Source: Escarpia spicata (lineage: Eukaryota > Annelida > Polychaeta > Sabellida > Siboglinidae). Taken from it: a DNA stretch of 64,000 bases. Made by a program: the position numbers and the translations under genes. Numbering within the stretch: the stretch's first letter is position 1; each line of letters opens with the position of its first letter. Where the stretch lies: assembly GCA_963995525.1 (NCBI GenBank), contig OZ023205.1:55230767-55294766 (forward strand). Reading direction: 5' to 3'. Of this stretch, positions 23,501 to 33,302 are shown one piece after another. The notes below the pieces were generated by a model. It saw only the letters and a program-made list of their open reading frames with translations. It had not been told where the DNA came from and did not search any database.

Positions 23501-24825
23501 GGTGTAGTAGGGTGTGTGATGGTGTAGTAGAGAGTATGATGGTGTAGTAGAGAGTGTGATGGTGCTGTAGAGAGCGCAATAGTGTAGTACAGAGAGCACG
23601 ATGGTGTTGTAGAGAGTGCGATGGTGTAGTAAAGAGTGTGATGGTGTAGTAGAGAGTGCGATGGTGTAGTAGAGAGTGTGATGGTGTAGTAGGGAGTGTG
23701 ATGGTGTAGTAGGGAGTGTGATGGTGTAGTAGAGAGTATGATGGTGTAGTAGAGAGTGTGATGGTGCTGTAGAGAGTGTGATGGTGTAGTAGGGAGTGTG
23801 ATGATGTAGTAGAGAGTGTGATGGTGTAGTAGGGTGTATGATGTAGAGAGAGTGATGGTGTTTTAGAGAGCGCAGTAGTGTAGTACAGAGAGCATGATGG
23901 TTTTGTAGAGAGTGCGATGGTGTAGTAAAGAGTGTGATGGTGTAGTAGAGAGTGTGATGGTGTAGTAGAGAGTTTGATGGTGTAGTAGAGAGTGTGAAGG
24001 TGTATTAGAGAGTGTGGTGGTCTAGTAGGGAGTGTGATGGTGTAGTAGAGAGTGCGATAGTGTAATAGAGAGTGTGATGGTGTAGTAGAGAGTGCGATGG
24101 TGTAGTAGTGAGTGCGATGGTGTAGTAGAGAGTGCGATGGTGTAGTAGGGAGTGTGATGGTGTAGTAGAGTGTGATGGTGTAGTAGAGAGTGCGATGGTG
24201 TAGTAGGGAGTGCGATGGTGTAGTAGGGAGTGCGATGGTGTAGTAGAGAGTGCGATGGTGAAGTAGGGAGTATGATGGTGTAGTAGAGAGTGTGATGGTG
24301 TAGTAGAGAGTGCGATGGTGTAGTAGGGAGTGTGATGGTGTAGTAGAGAGTGCGATGGTGTAGTAGGGAGTGCGATGGTGTAGTAGAGAGTGAGATGGTG
24401 TAGTAGAGAGTGTGATGGTGTAGTAGAGAGTGGGATGGTGTAGTAGGGAGTGCGATGGTGTAGTAGAGAGTGGGATGGTGTAGTAGGGAGTGTGATGGTG
24501 TGGTAGAGAGTAGGATAGTGTAGTAGGGAGTGTGATGGTGTAGTAGGGAGTGTGATGGTGTAGTAGGGAGTGTGATGGTGTAGTACAGAGTGGTATGGTG
24601 TAGTAGGGAGTGTGATGGTGTAGTAGAGAGCACGGTGGTGTAGTATAGAGAGAGCTATGGTGTAGTAGAGAGCGCTGTGGTGTTGTAGAGAATGCGATGG
24701 TGTTGTAGAGCGCAATGGTGTAGTAGAGAGCGCGATGGTGTAGTATAGAGAGCACGATGGTGTTGTAGAGAGTGCGATGGTGTTGTGGTTAGCACATATG
24801 CCTGGCATGCCAGCACTTTGAGTTA
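20548..24825. repeat. 4.3 kb minisatellite array, 20-bp unit, with higher-order duplication
   Basis: Roughly 210 variants of GATGGTGTAGTAGAGAGTGT. Within it, ~20.95-22.87 kb and ~22.87-24.83 kb are near-identical ~1.95 kb blocks. Rare variants (GATGGTGAAGTAGGGAGTAT, AGAGTAGGATAGTG) recur in the same order, and each block ends in the non-repeat motif GTTAGCACATATGCCTGGCA. Corresponding points are 1,956 bp apart near the block ends and ~1,920 bp near their starts, so a few units were gained or lost. Because 20 is not a multiple of three and the minus strand lacks stops, all three minus frames stay open for up to 753 codons. Those frames are artefacts. Confidence 0.95.
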
Positions 24826-24950
24826 AAAAACCGGACTAGGCAAGTTTTGGTGTAAAAATCTGGCTCTCAATATTGGGCACTGTGTATCCCTTGTGGCTTG
24901 AAGATCACGTTAATGTTGATCCGGTCTCAATTTGGGACATAAAGAACCAC

Positions 24951-25004
24951 TGAAGATGACAAGCCTCTGTGCAAGCATAGATAGGTCAGTTTGGCGATAA
25001 TGTT
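24951..25004 (-). CDS. Possible exon between E and F
   Basis: A strong acceptor (CAGCTTTTTTCAG, AG at 25006-25005) is followed by 54 bp in phase 0, NIIAKLTYLCLHRGLSSS. It ends at a weak donor GTGGTT. It is entry-compatible with exon E but its exit phase does not fit exon F. Treat as a candidate only. Confidence 0.25.
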
Positions 25005-25196
25005 CTGAAAAAAGCTGACTAGTTGAACGAGACCTCATAAGACCATAACATTATAACCACAATATATACAGACTAGTCAGACAACAGATTGTCACTGAGC
25101 GCTAGAAACATCTAGAACTAGAGCTATGAATGAGGTGACCCACTGTGGTGAGAATGGAATGTCAGTTGGCGAGACACTGTAATCAAGGATACTCAC

Positions 25197-25265
25197 TGAC
25201 ACAACAACATGGTTCCTATCTGTCACCACAATACAGTTGACAACATCCTGGTCTGACGTTTCTTT
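25197..25265 (-). CDS. Exon E of PDZ-like gene
   Basis: Acceptor ...GTGTGTTTGTGAAAG (AG at 25267-25266) and donor GTGAGT (25196). The 23 codons read KETSDQDVVNCIVVTDRNHV then VVS, in phase 0 at both ends, matching exon D's phase-0 exit. A competing acceptor (TTTGTTTCAG, ~50 bp upstream) opens a different frame that meets a TAG before the donor. Strand-like hydrophobic pattern; family not recognised. Confidence 0.55.
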
Positions 25266-25429
25266 CTTTCACAAACACACAGCAGTGAGGGCCAGGCTGG
25301 TCCACTAAGTCAAACACAACTTGTGTCAGGTCAACTGAAACAAAGACAATGCAGAGCCATTACGAATGATATCTTTAAAAAGTTATGTTTTTATTCCAAA
25401 ATAATTAACTTAGTTTGAATAGCGAGGTG

Positions 25430-25550
25430 ACCTGAATGGCAATGTGACCGGAATGGCAAGATGACCTGAATGGCAAGGAGACCTGAATGGCAAGGAGACC
25501 TGAATGGCAAGGTGATTTTATGGCAAGGTGACCTGAATGGCAAGGTGATC
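25430..25550 (+). repeat. 17-bp tandem repeat GACCTGAATGGCAAGGT
   Basis: About six units with point variants (AAGGAG, AATGTG) in the intron between exons D and E. Confidence 0.85.
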
Positions 25551-25887
25551 ATATTAGTGGGACTAATGTCGTATACTTCAGTGTTACAGAAATAATTTGG
25601 GACTGTCCTAGGGTGACCTTAATTGCGAGGTGGCTGTATTACTGAGAGGCGACCGTAAGGCGAGGTTCCCGTGTATATACTTTTCTGTTTGTTTAATCAG
25701 AGGGTAAAGGCTGTTTATTTACAGGTATTGTAAACAAAGGCATTATATGTTGTATATGAAACCTGACAGGCAATGATACACGGGGACCTTAAATATAAAC
25801 AAACTACTGTCTTATTGTCTTAATAAAGAGAGTTATCACAACTGCCAACAAATCTGACTGAAATGAACTAATAGTTTCAATATTTAC

Positions 25888-25955
25888 CTCTTCCTTATAA
25901 TTCCTGATCATGGAAGCATAAAGTTGATCGCGTTCCTCAACTACTGCAGTACCAT
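25888..25955 (-). CDS. Exon D of PDZ-like gene
   Basis: Acceptor ACTGTCAATCACTAG (AG 25957-25956) and donor GTAAAT after GAAGAG. It codes GTAVVEERDQLYASMIRNYK then EE, after a split first codon (phase 1), leaving in phase 0. The content is a charged, probably helical stretch. The phase matches exon C's likely exit and exon E's entry. Confidence 0.6.
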
Positions 25956-26409
25956 CTAGTGATTGACAGTACAACTAGCCACCATATATGCTATCAACAT
26001 TGTTGTCCTTACAAAGACGTATCAATACGGAGACATGTTGTGATCTATGAAAGGATGCGGCTACACTGGAGCTAACAAGTCATGTAGGAACCAAGAGATG
26101 TGTGAATGAACAGTTAAACTTTGGCTGTCAATGGCTGTCATACATAGACGTATTGAGAGTCTAAAAGATGCACAGACACAGACGCACGCACGCACGCACA
26201 TACCCACACATGCATGAACGCATGTATAGGATGCTTTCGACCTGCAAACATTCTGTGCAGGCTTGAATGGCTCAATGTGGTACATAATGGCAAGCAGCCA
26301 TTTGTAATTATTTCATATTTAATGTTTGTCTTAACATATTTCGTATTTCCACACACCCACCAGTGTCAATCCCATTAAATCTTGTTAAATTGTGACACTA
26401 GTTAAAACC

Positions 26410-26858
26410 CAAACTTATGTCTACAGTCATCAGTCTGTGGGGTGTCGATTGTCACCCTACACAAGAGGTGTTACTTATATCTAGAGTCGTCAGTCTGTGG
26501 GATGTTGACTGTCAACCTGCCCAAGAGGTATTACTTACATCTAGAGCCGTCAGTCTGTGGGATGTTGACTGTCAAACTGCACAAGAGGTGTTACTTACAT
26601 CTAGAGTCATCAATCTGTGGGGTGTCGATTGTCACCCTACACAAGAGGTGTTACTTACATCTAGAGTCATCAGTCTGTGGGATGTTGACTGTCAACCTGC
26701 ACAAGAGGTGTTACTTACATCTAGAGTCATCAGTTTGTGGGGTGTCGATTGTCACCCTACACAAGAGGTGTTACTTACATCTAGAGTCATCAGTCTGTGG
26801 GATGTTGACTGTCAACCTGCACAAGAGGTGTTACTTATGTCTAGTCATCAGTCTGTGG
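26410..26858 (-). repeat. 60-bp minisatellite carrying acceptor- and donor-like sites in every unit
   Basis: About seven units at an exact 60-bp period. On the minus strand each reads CACCTCTTGTGCAG, GTTGACAGTCAACATCCCAC, AGACTGATGACTCTAGAT, then GTAAGTAAC. The GTAAGT is a consensus donor and CCTCTTGTGCAG a fair acceptor. Two variants alternate in the middle units (GATGTTGACTGTCAAC and GGTGTCGATTGTCACC on the plus strand), giving a 120-bp dimer pattern. The unit matches the 3' part of exon C, so it probably arose from that exon's 5' splice junction. Confidence 0.85.
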
Positions 26859-26859
26859 G

Positions 26860-26904
26860 ATGTTGACTGTCAACCTGCAGTCGTGCATTGTGAGCACTGT
26901 CTGG
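26860..26904 (-). CDS. Exon C (candidate, 3' end eroded) of PDZ-like gene
   Basis: Acceptor TGAGCATCATTTCAG (AG 26906-26905). In phase 2 it reads QTVLTMHDCRLTVNIPQTDD. It then meets TAG in the adjacent copy, where the donor found in the repeat units (GAT|GTAAGT) is changed to ACATAAGT. Exon A's phase-2 exit fits this entry, and the repeat-unit donor would give the phase-1 exit that exon D needs. Its true 3' end is ambiguous because the exon end has been amplified. Confidence 0.4.
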
Positions 26905-26959
26905 CTGAAATGATGCTCAACAAAACACAACTGTGAGTCTCTGGAGGTATAGTCGACAC

Positions 26960-27762
26960 AAACACCGTACCTATTGGAAGATGGCAGGTGTGAGATGTAC
27001 CGAGAGAGACATACCGGTTAGAAGGCGGCAGGTATGAGATGTACCGAGAGAGATGTACCAGTTGGAAGACGGCCTGCTTGAGTTGTACTCAGAGAGACGT
27101 ACCAGTTGGAAGGCGGCCGGTATGAGAATTTACCGAGAGAGACGTACAGTTGGAAGGCGACCGGTAAGACATATACTGAGAGAGACGTACCAGTTGGAAG
27201 GCCGCCGGTATGAGATGTACTAAGAGAGACGTACCAGTTGGAAGGAGGCCGGTATGAGATGTACTAAGAGAGACATATTAGTTGGAAGGCGGCCGGTATG
27301 AGATGTACTGATAGAGACATACCAGTTGGAAGGTGGCTGGTATGAGATGTACTGAGAGATGTACCAGTTGGAAGGTGGCTGGTATGAGATGTACTGAGAG
27401 AGACGTGCCAGTTGGAAGGCGGCCGGTATGAGATGTACTAAGAGAGATGTACCAGTTGGAAGGCGGCCGGTATGAGATGTACTAAGAGAGATGTACTAGT
27501 TGGAAGGCGGCCGGTATGAGATGTACTGAGAAAAAGACATACCAGTTGGAAGGTGGCTGATATGAGATGTACTGAGAGAGATGTACCAGTTGGAAGGCGG
27601 CCAGTATGAGATGTACTAAAAGAGATGTACCAGTTGGAAGGCGGCCGGTATGAGATGTACTGAGAGAGACGTACCAGTTGGAAGGCGGCCGGTATGAGAT
27701 GTACTGAGAGAGACGTACCACTTGGAAGGCGACCGGCATGAGATGTACTGAGAGAGACGTAC
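26960..27762 (-). repeat. 44-bp minisatellite derived from exon B 5' splice junction
   Basis: About eighteen units. On the minus strand each reads about CCGGTCGCCTTCCAAGTG, then GTACGTCTCTCTCAGTACAT, then CTCATA. The first half is the exact 3' end of exon B and the second begins with its donor GTACGT. The two units nearest the exon keep CAAGTGGTACGT; more distant ones read CAACTGGTACGT or further changes. Spurious Ser/Thr-rich open frames arise from the repeat. Confidence 0.9.
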
Positions 27763-27863
27763 CACTTGGAAGGCGACCGGTTTGATGACCCAGAACTGCT
27801 GTTGTAAGATCTCATTGGACCACCGACTGACAAGCATTCCATTTAGTCGATGCAGCGTCTCAT
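27763..27863 (-). CDS. Exon B: PDZ C-terminal half-like segment
   Basis: Acceptor GTTCTAGCTGAG (AG 27865-27864) and donor GTACGT at 27762. It codes ETLHRLNGMLVSRWSNEILQ then QQFWVIKPVAFQV. The LHRLNGMLVS...SNE pattern matches the second half of a PDZ domain and would follow exon A's GGMAEQVGL. However, exon A exits in phase 2 and this exon enters in phase 1. A direct join runs into TGA, so a micro-exon, a changed acceptor, or exon skipping (A to C is phase-compatible) must be invoked. Flanked on both sides by minisatellites made from its own splice junctions. Confidence 0.6.
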
Positions 27864-27869
27864 CTCAGC

Positions 27870-28560
27870 TAGAACATGATACAGTCACCATCACCACTAC
27901 AACTTTATAGTCATTTTCATCACCACTACAACATGATGACAGTTGTCATCACCTTCACTACATGATACAGTTTTTTCATCATCACAACTATAACAAGATA
28001 CAGTCATCATGACTACAACATAATGCAGTCATCATCACCACAATTACAACATAATACAGTCATCATCACCACCACTACAATAACATACAGTCATCATTAC
28101 CACTGCTGCAACATGATACAGTCATCATCACCACCACTATAATAAAATACAGTCCTCATTACCACTGCTACTATAAGATGCAGTCATCATCACCACTGCT
28201 GCAACATGATACAATCATCATCACCACCACTACAATAAGATAAAGTCATCATCACCACTGCTGCAATAAGATACAGTAGTCATCACCACTGCTGCAACAT
28301 GATACAATAATCATCACCACCACTACAATAAGATACAGTCATCATCACCACTGCTGCAACGTGATACAGTCAGATGTCATCACCACTGCTACATCATCAT
28401 ATGGTGATCATCACCACTGCTGCAACATGATACAGTCATCATCGCCACTGCTGCAACAAGATACAGTCATCATCACCACTGCTGCAAAATGATACAGTCA
28501 TCATCAATAAGATGTACTAAAACCGTCGTCACCACTGCTACAACAAGACACAGATTACTT
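27870..28560 (-). repeat. ~31-bp minisatellite derived from exon B 3' splice region
   Basis: On the minus strand units read GCAGTGGTGATGATGACTG, then TATCATGTTGCAG. The sequence directly before exon B is GTGGTGATGGTGACTGTATC then ATGTTCTAG. The unit thus copies the intron end including the acceptor-like TTGCAG. About twenty diverged copies; CATCATCACCACTGCTGCAA on the plus strand. Confidence 0.85.
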
Positions 28561-28786
28561 TAGAAATTCTCATAATTTATATTTTATCTGAACCAGATAA
28601 AAAATTATTTGCACTCGTGCCACCCGAGTCAATTACAGGATTCGTTCACAGCATCAGCCCATGATTTAACAGGATTCAGCACATTATGGCTTTAATCTAA
28701 CCACAAAAGGGCTAACGTAACACCAGGATCACATGTACACCACAAGTCCACGCTATGTAACTTGACAGTGAGATATGTGCACTTAC

Positions 28787-29073
28787 TTGAGACCGACTTG
28801 TTCAGCCATTCCGCCCGGCATCACCTCAAGTATCGTGTGTTGTCTCCGCATCTCCACTGACCGCGTGGCTGTCACATGCATGGCAAAGTCAACAAATGTC
28901 TCCCTGTCTGTCGGATAAGGCACAAACACAAGGGAAGATACCTCTTCCGGTTCAGCCTCTGATGCCAACTCCTCCTCCTCACCACCTGCCAGAGGTCCAT
29001 CTTCCTCCTCTGGCCCACATTGACCATCGCCAGAACACTGTTCAATTTCCAATGGAGGCTCCTTAAAGCAAGT
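28787..29073 (-). CDS. Exon A: acidic linker plus PDZ N-terminal half-like segment
   Basis: Acceptor TTTTTGCATTTGAAG(AG) with start at 29073 or 29075, and donor GTAAGT at 28786; exit phase 2. The translation begins TCFKEPPLEIEQCSGDGQCG, followed by a Glu-rich run (about residues 20-50). It ends ETFVDFAMHVTATRSVEM and HTILEVMPGGMAEQVGL. The last part fits the first strands and carboxylate loop region of a PDZ domain. Family not identified; upstream exons were not found in the window. Confidence 0.6.
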
Positions 29074-29249
29074 CTCTTCAAATGCAAAAATAGAGCATGA
29101 AAGTATCACAGAATGGGGCAATTACCCACAAATAGGTTGTTCTAACAACCTTCACGTGTCAAAATGATGTATAGAACTATTTAGTCTGGGAATAGGAATG
29201 ATTTCTGGAAGTTATCTAACATAGCCAGGAAATTCCCAAACAGCCCCTT

Positions 29250-30580
29250 ATAGATTGCAGGGGACACAAACCTCCCGGATATTGATTGGAAAACAAACAC
29301 AGTATCGAAACACCAGTACATAAAACAGATAAACGAACTCTTCCTTGACACATTTTCCTTGTTGGGCCTATCTCAAATGGTCACTTTCCCAACAAGACTT
29401 GACAACATCCTAGATATGTTCCTCATGAACTGGCCATCCCTCGTCAACAGATGCGAACCCGTACCAGGGATCAGCGATCACGATGTAGCCGTCTATGTAA
29501 ATTATGACACATTACCAAAAAGACAAAGACCTGTCCAGAGGAAGATCCACATCTGGAGAAAAGCAGACACCGAGCAGATTCAAGAAGAGCTAGCAACATT
29601 TGCTGATGAAATGCAAACCCAACACAATCCAGACACACTTATGGAAACGCTGTGGGCATTGCTAACTGCCAAGTGCCAAAACGTACTATCCAACCACGTC
29701 CCTACAAGACTGTCCTCCCAACGTTACAACCAACCCTGGGCCAATGGCATAATAAGAAACATGAAAGAAAAAGAAATACTCCAAGAAGGCCAACCGTACC
29801 AAGAGTGCCTGCGACATGGCAAAATATCGAGAAATTAAAAAGCTGGCCCAATTAGAGTGCCGAAAGGCGTATTACGGATATATTAACTCCATGATAGGCG
29901 AAAACAATTAAAAAAAAGTAAATCTAAAGAAGTTTTGGTCTTTCATCAAAAGCAAAAAGAAGGACAACAGCGGAGTAGCCCCACTCACGAAGAATGGCAT
30001 CGTCCACAGCGATAGCCAGACTAAAGCTGACATTCTTAATATGCAGTTCTCATCAGTCTTCACCGACGGAAACATGAGCGATGCACCGAGACTTGGAATG
30101 AGCCCATACAGTGACTTTCCACATATCAGAGTATTTGAAGCAGCAGTAAAAAACTACTGGAAGCAATCAAACCCCACAAAGCCACAGAACCTGATGGGAT
30201 CCCAGCCAGGTTCATGAAAGACTGTGCTGCAGAACGTTCATACACCAGGCATCACTCAACCAAGGTACAGTACCAGCAGACTGGAAGCAAGCCTGGGTCA
30301 TACCAGTATACAAGAAGGGAACAAGAACTACTGCTTCAAACTATAGACCCATATCCCTCACGAGCACCTCCTGCAAGACAATGGAACACATCATACACAG
30401 TAATCTGATGGACCACTTGGAACAACACAACATCCTACCTGACTACCATAGGTTTCGCAAACGTAGGTCCTATGAAACCCAACTCATCCAAGCTGTCAAC
30501 GACCTAGCGATGTACCTCAACGAGGGTGGCCAGATCGACGCTGTGCTGTTGGATTTCTCAAAGGCGTTTGACAAAGTGGA
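29250..30580 (+). pseudogene. Decayed CR1/L2-like non-LTR retrotransposon
   Basis: Endonuclease end segment AGDTNLPDIDW, then PTRLDNILDMFLMNWPSLVN and GISDHDVAVYVNY (SDHD catalytic motif). A linker WRKADTEQIQEELATF follows, and then RT text MEHIIHSNLMDHLEQHNILP and LLDFSKAFDKV. Several frameshifts (30.1-30.4 kb). Homology stops abruptly at about 30580, just after AFDKV, so the RT catalytic core and 3' end are missing. Confidence 0.8.
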
Positions 30581-31318
30581 CGTATTTCAGACCAAAATTA
30601 GTGACGGTACCTTATTTCAATGGCACATTATAACAATACTATGGCAAATAAAAAAAACAGCTGTTGTCACTGCCTATAGAATACTATCACCATGTAGTAT
30701 GTGGAATTTCAAGCATATCTGTTGACAAATAGCCGAGAAAACGTCCGGTAAACACAAAATTTATGTAAAAAATGTATAACAGAGAAAACAGCATTCATAG
30801 TAAGTACATATTTTGTTGACACATTTCATGTATAATATAGAACATATAAGATTGAAACACTTCACACTAGTAACTAACTGAACTGTCTATCAGGTGATAT
30901 GCAATAGAAACCACATAAGTCCATCAGGAATAAAATGTAATGCAAATGTAGCTAATACTACATATGCGGAAAAACGCCTCTATGTAGTTCATAAGTTCAT
31001 ATAGCACACTGAATAAGTAAATATCAGACCAGATGTCTTGAAATGATGATGTTACTCCCTAGAGAATACTATATCACCACGTACTATGTGAAGTTACAAG
31101 CAGAGTGGTTGATAAATAACATAACTATTCATGTGAACACATTGTGCAAAAGGCAGTAACTGAAAAAACAATATTCAAAATAAGTGTATTACTCTGGTGA
31201 CATTAGTATTATCAGTGATATAATCTAATAAAGGAAAACTGAAAGACTACTATTTGTCCTTAGAGCAGTAATTGTTTTTGGGCCCTAAAATATGCCATAT
31301 CCATAGTCTTTGGCACCA
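30581..31318. repeat. Diverged ~385-bp tandem duplication
   Basis: 30678-30860 and 31061-31240 share a series of matches (AGAATACTAT...CACCA...GTA...TATGTG) at a spacing near 385 bp. No coding potential seen. Confidence 0.45.
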
Positions 31319-31323
31319 CTACC

Positions 31324-31356
<33 letters not shown>

Positions 31357-32242
31357 CTTCAACATGATAAAGTTTACGCGCACGCCTCGCTTCCTTCGTG
31401 TGGGTAGCTTCTTGTCGCACCGACTGCCTCAGTCGCTTGCGGTCAGATTTCGCAGCTGAGGCGATCAGCTGCTGGCCAATTGCCAGGTCCATGGCACCAT
31501 ACAATTGCTGAACTGTTGACTGTGCCCCACTGTTGAATTCACCAACAGCGCAGCAGGTGACAAACAGGATTGCCTTGCCGTAGTAGGCCGTTAGTTTTGT
31601 AATGGTTGCCTGGGTCAACTTCCCGCGTCCAAGTCCACCGAGGGTGGTGCCAGCCTTCTTCGTCTGTGTGGACAGCTTTCTCAAGGCAGTCCCCAACCGT
31701 TTCGAGACGTGGTTGATACATTCTTCTTTGACCAGATTGATGCCTTCACCGTACACGCTCAGGTCGGTGAGGTGCTTGAAAGTCCTGGCGTCACCGTCCG
31801 AGACCATGGTAGTGTAGTGGAAACCTCGGTTGAGGGACCGCCCCCACAAGATCTCAGCAGCCGCTACCTCCATCCCACCAGCAGGCCCATCGTGGTTCCG
31901 GTTGCAGTCACGGTGGCTTCGAAGCCACGCCTGGAACTTGGCCGTGTCGGAGCCTCCGAATCTTGCCTTGGCACACGAACAGGCCTGGCAGTACGACGAC
32001 AGCACTGCCAGATCGAGGACCAGTCCGGTGACGTTGTCGATGACACACCCAATCCCGTATGCCGAAGTGTTACCACGTTTCATCCAAGAGCCGTTGAAAC
32101 TGATGGTTAGGTCAATCACTTCGGCATCTACAAGCGATGGGTCAGCGTCGACGTAGACCTGACAGTGACAGGCAATAACCCCTGGTCCCTGGATCTGGGT
32201 CCTGCATTCTGGAGTAATACTAATAACATTAGGCCTATGCAT
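31319..32242 (-). CDS. Mutator-like transposase domain protein, catalytic part
   Basis: A 307-codon frame with features of the animal Mutator-like transposase family: ISFNGSWMKRGNTSAYGIG, LVLDLAVLSSYCQAC, GGMEVAAAEILWGRSL, TTMVSDGDARTFKHL, EECINHVSKRLGTALRKL and LGGLGRGKLTQATI. These proteins are DDE-type transposases acting in the nucleus. The usual first catalytic Asp in F-D-G-[ST]-W is Asn here, so the enzyme is probably inactive. The C-terminus runs into a poly-G tract (31324-31354), read as Gly10. The N-terminal start lies in the segment at 32301-32540; a frame break separates them. Confidence 0.8.
31324..31354 (-). repeat. Poly-C/poly-G tract (~30 bp)
   Basis: Uninterrupted C run on the plus strand, at the 3' end of the transposase frame. 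Its length should be treated with caution because homopolymers are error-prone. Confidence 0.9.
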
Positions 32243-32300
32243 CTAATATATTGTCGGTAATACCGAGTATATTACATAATTTCGTATTACAAAGTTGAAC

Positions 32301-32540
32301 TTATTTACAAATTGAAGTTCTATGTATACATAAAAACAATATTACCGATGCTGCAACAGTCGGCGTGACAGGAACAGCCATTGCCTCCGACGACAGAACG
32401 GAACTTTCATCAACATCGGCTGATGAAGTTGCACTTTCCGACTCTTTTCCTCTAGATGAACGCGCCAGCATCAGTTGTCTGCGTCGCCGGGCCTTCCCAG
32501 TACCATAAAACTCCTTCCCTTTCTGTCTCCTATCTGCCAT
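32301..32540 (-). CDS. Mutator-like transposase, N-terminal exon/segment
   Basis: Starting at ATG near 32538 the frame reads MADRRQKGKEFYGTGKARRR, then a Ser/Glu-rich stretch (ESESATSSADVDESS). A basic start followed by a low-complexity acidic region is common in this family. It lies directly upstream of the transposase frame on the same strand and probably belongs with it. A splice or frameshift in 32243-32300 must link the two. Confidence 0.55.
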   Translation of the reverse strand: MADRRQKGKEFYGTGKARRRRQLMLARSSRGKESESATSSADVDESSVLSSEAMAVPVTPTVAASVILFLCIHRTSICK

Positions 32541-32772
32541 ACTGCCGGGCCTTCTCAACACCATAAAACTCCTTCCCTTTCTGTCTCCTATCTGCCATAC
32601 TGCCGGGCCTTTCCAGCACCATAAAACTCCTTCCCTTTCTGTCTCCTATCTGCCGTACTGCCGGGCCTTCCCAGCACCATAAAACTCCTTCCCTTTCTGT
32701 CTCCTATCTGCCGTACTGCCGGGCCTTCCCAGCACCATAAAACTCCTTCCCTTTCTGTCTCCTATCTGCCAT
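32494..32772 (-). repeat. 58-bp tandem repeat containing the transposase start codon region
   Basis: About 4.7 units. On the minus strand each contains ATGGCAGATAGGAGACAGAA followed by AGGGAAGGAGTTTTATGG. That is the first ~50 bases of the coding frame, so the start codon is present four or five times. Confidence 0.9.
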
Positions 32773-33302
32773 AATGCTTCTTTTATGAATAACTTGATTA
32801 ATTATATCATCTTGTCAATAACTTTAGATAATATAATGTTGTAAGTAATATACAGAAATTAACATAATGCTGATGTCTGTTTTTGTATTATAAATTGTTA
32901 TTAGTTTTGTTTTGTTGCCTGGTAAACATTCTGAAATTTGATTTATCAATTTTATGTCATTATGTTATGACAGTGTCAGTTGGTGTAATAAATATGTTGA
33001 ATCTAATTCGTCCCCAAAACAATTTGTAACAATGTAATCTACATCTTCAGGTTTTTGGGGGGGTTTGTATTAATTATGGCTCATAATAGGTTAATCATTG
33101 TCTGGGTTCTGCCAAGACTAAGCACTGGTATAATTTATTAACACAAAAAGGTAGAATTAGTTCGAGTTTTCAATTCCATTACCCATGGTTATGTCTATCA
33201 AAAATTTTGTACAGCAACATAAATATGTCGGACTTTGTACAAATGATGGTTATTTAAGAAATATGCATAAATTGTACACATCTTAAGACTACATTATTAA
33301 CA

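Noticed and set aside
20538..24808. Very long minus-strand open frames (up to 753 codons, Tyr/Thr/Ser/His-rich)
   Set aside because: They are read from a 20-bp satellite whose period is not a multiple of three and whose minus strand lacks stops. Equal-quality frames exist in all three phases.
26417..26936. 149- and 164-codon plus-strand frames with a 20-residue repeat
   Set aside because: They come from the exact 60-bp tandem repeat and have no start context or flanking coding signal. The minus strand carries the splice-like signals.
27438..27842. Minus-strand Ser/Thr-rich 134-codon frame
   Set aside because: Generated by the 44-bp minisatellite reading through exon B in another frame.
20548..28560. 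CRISPR-like repeat arrays
   Set aside because: Units are contiguous with no unique spacers and the genome is eukaryotic. These are minisatellites.
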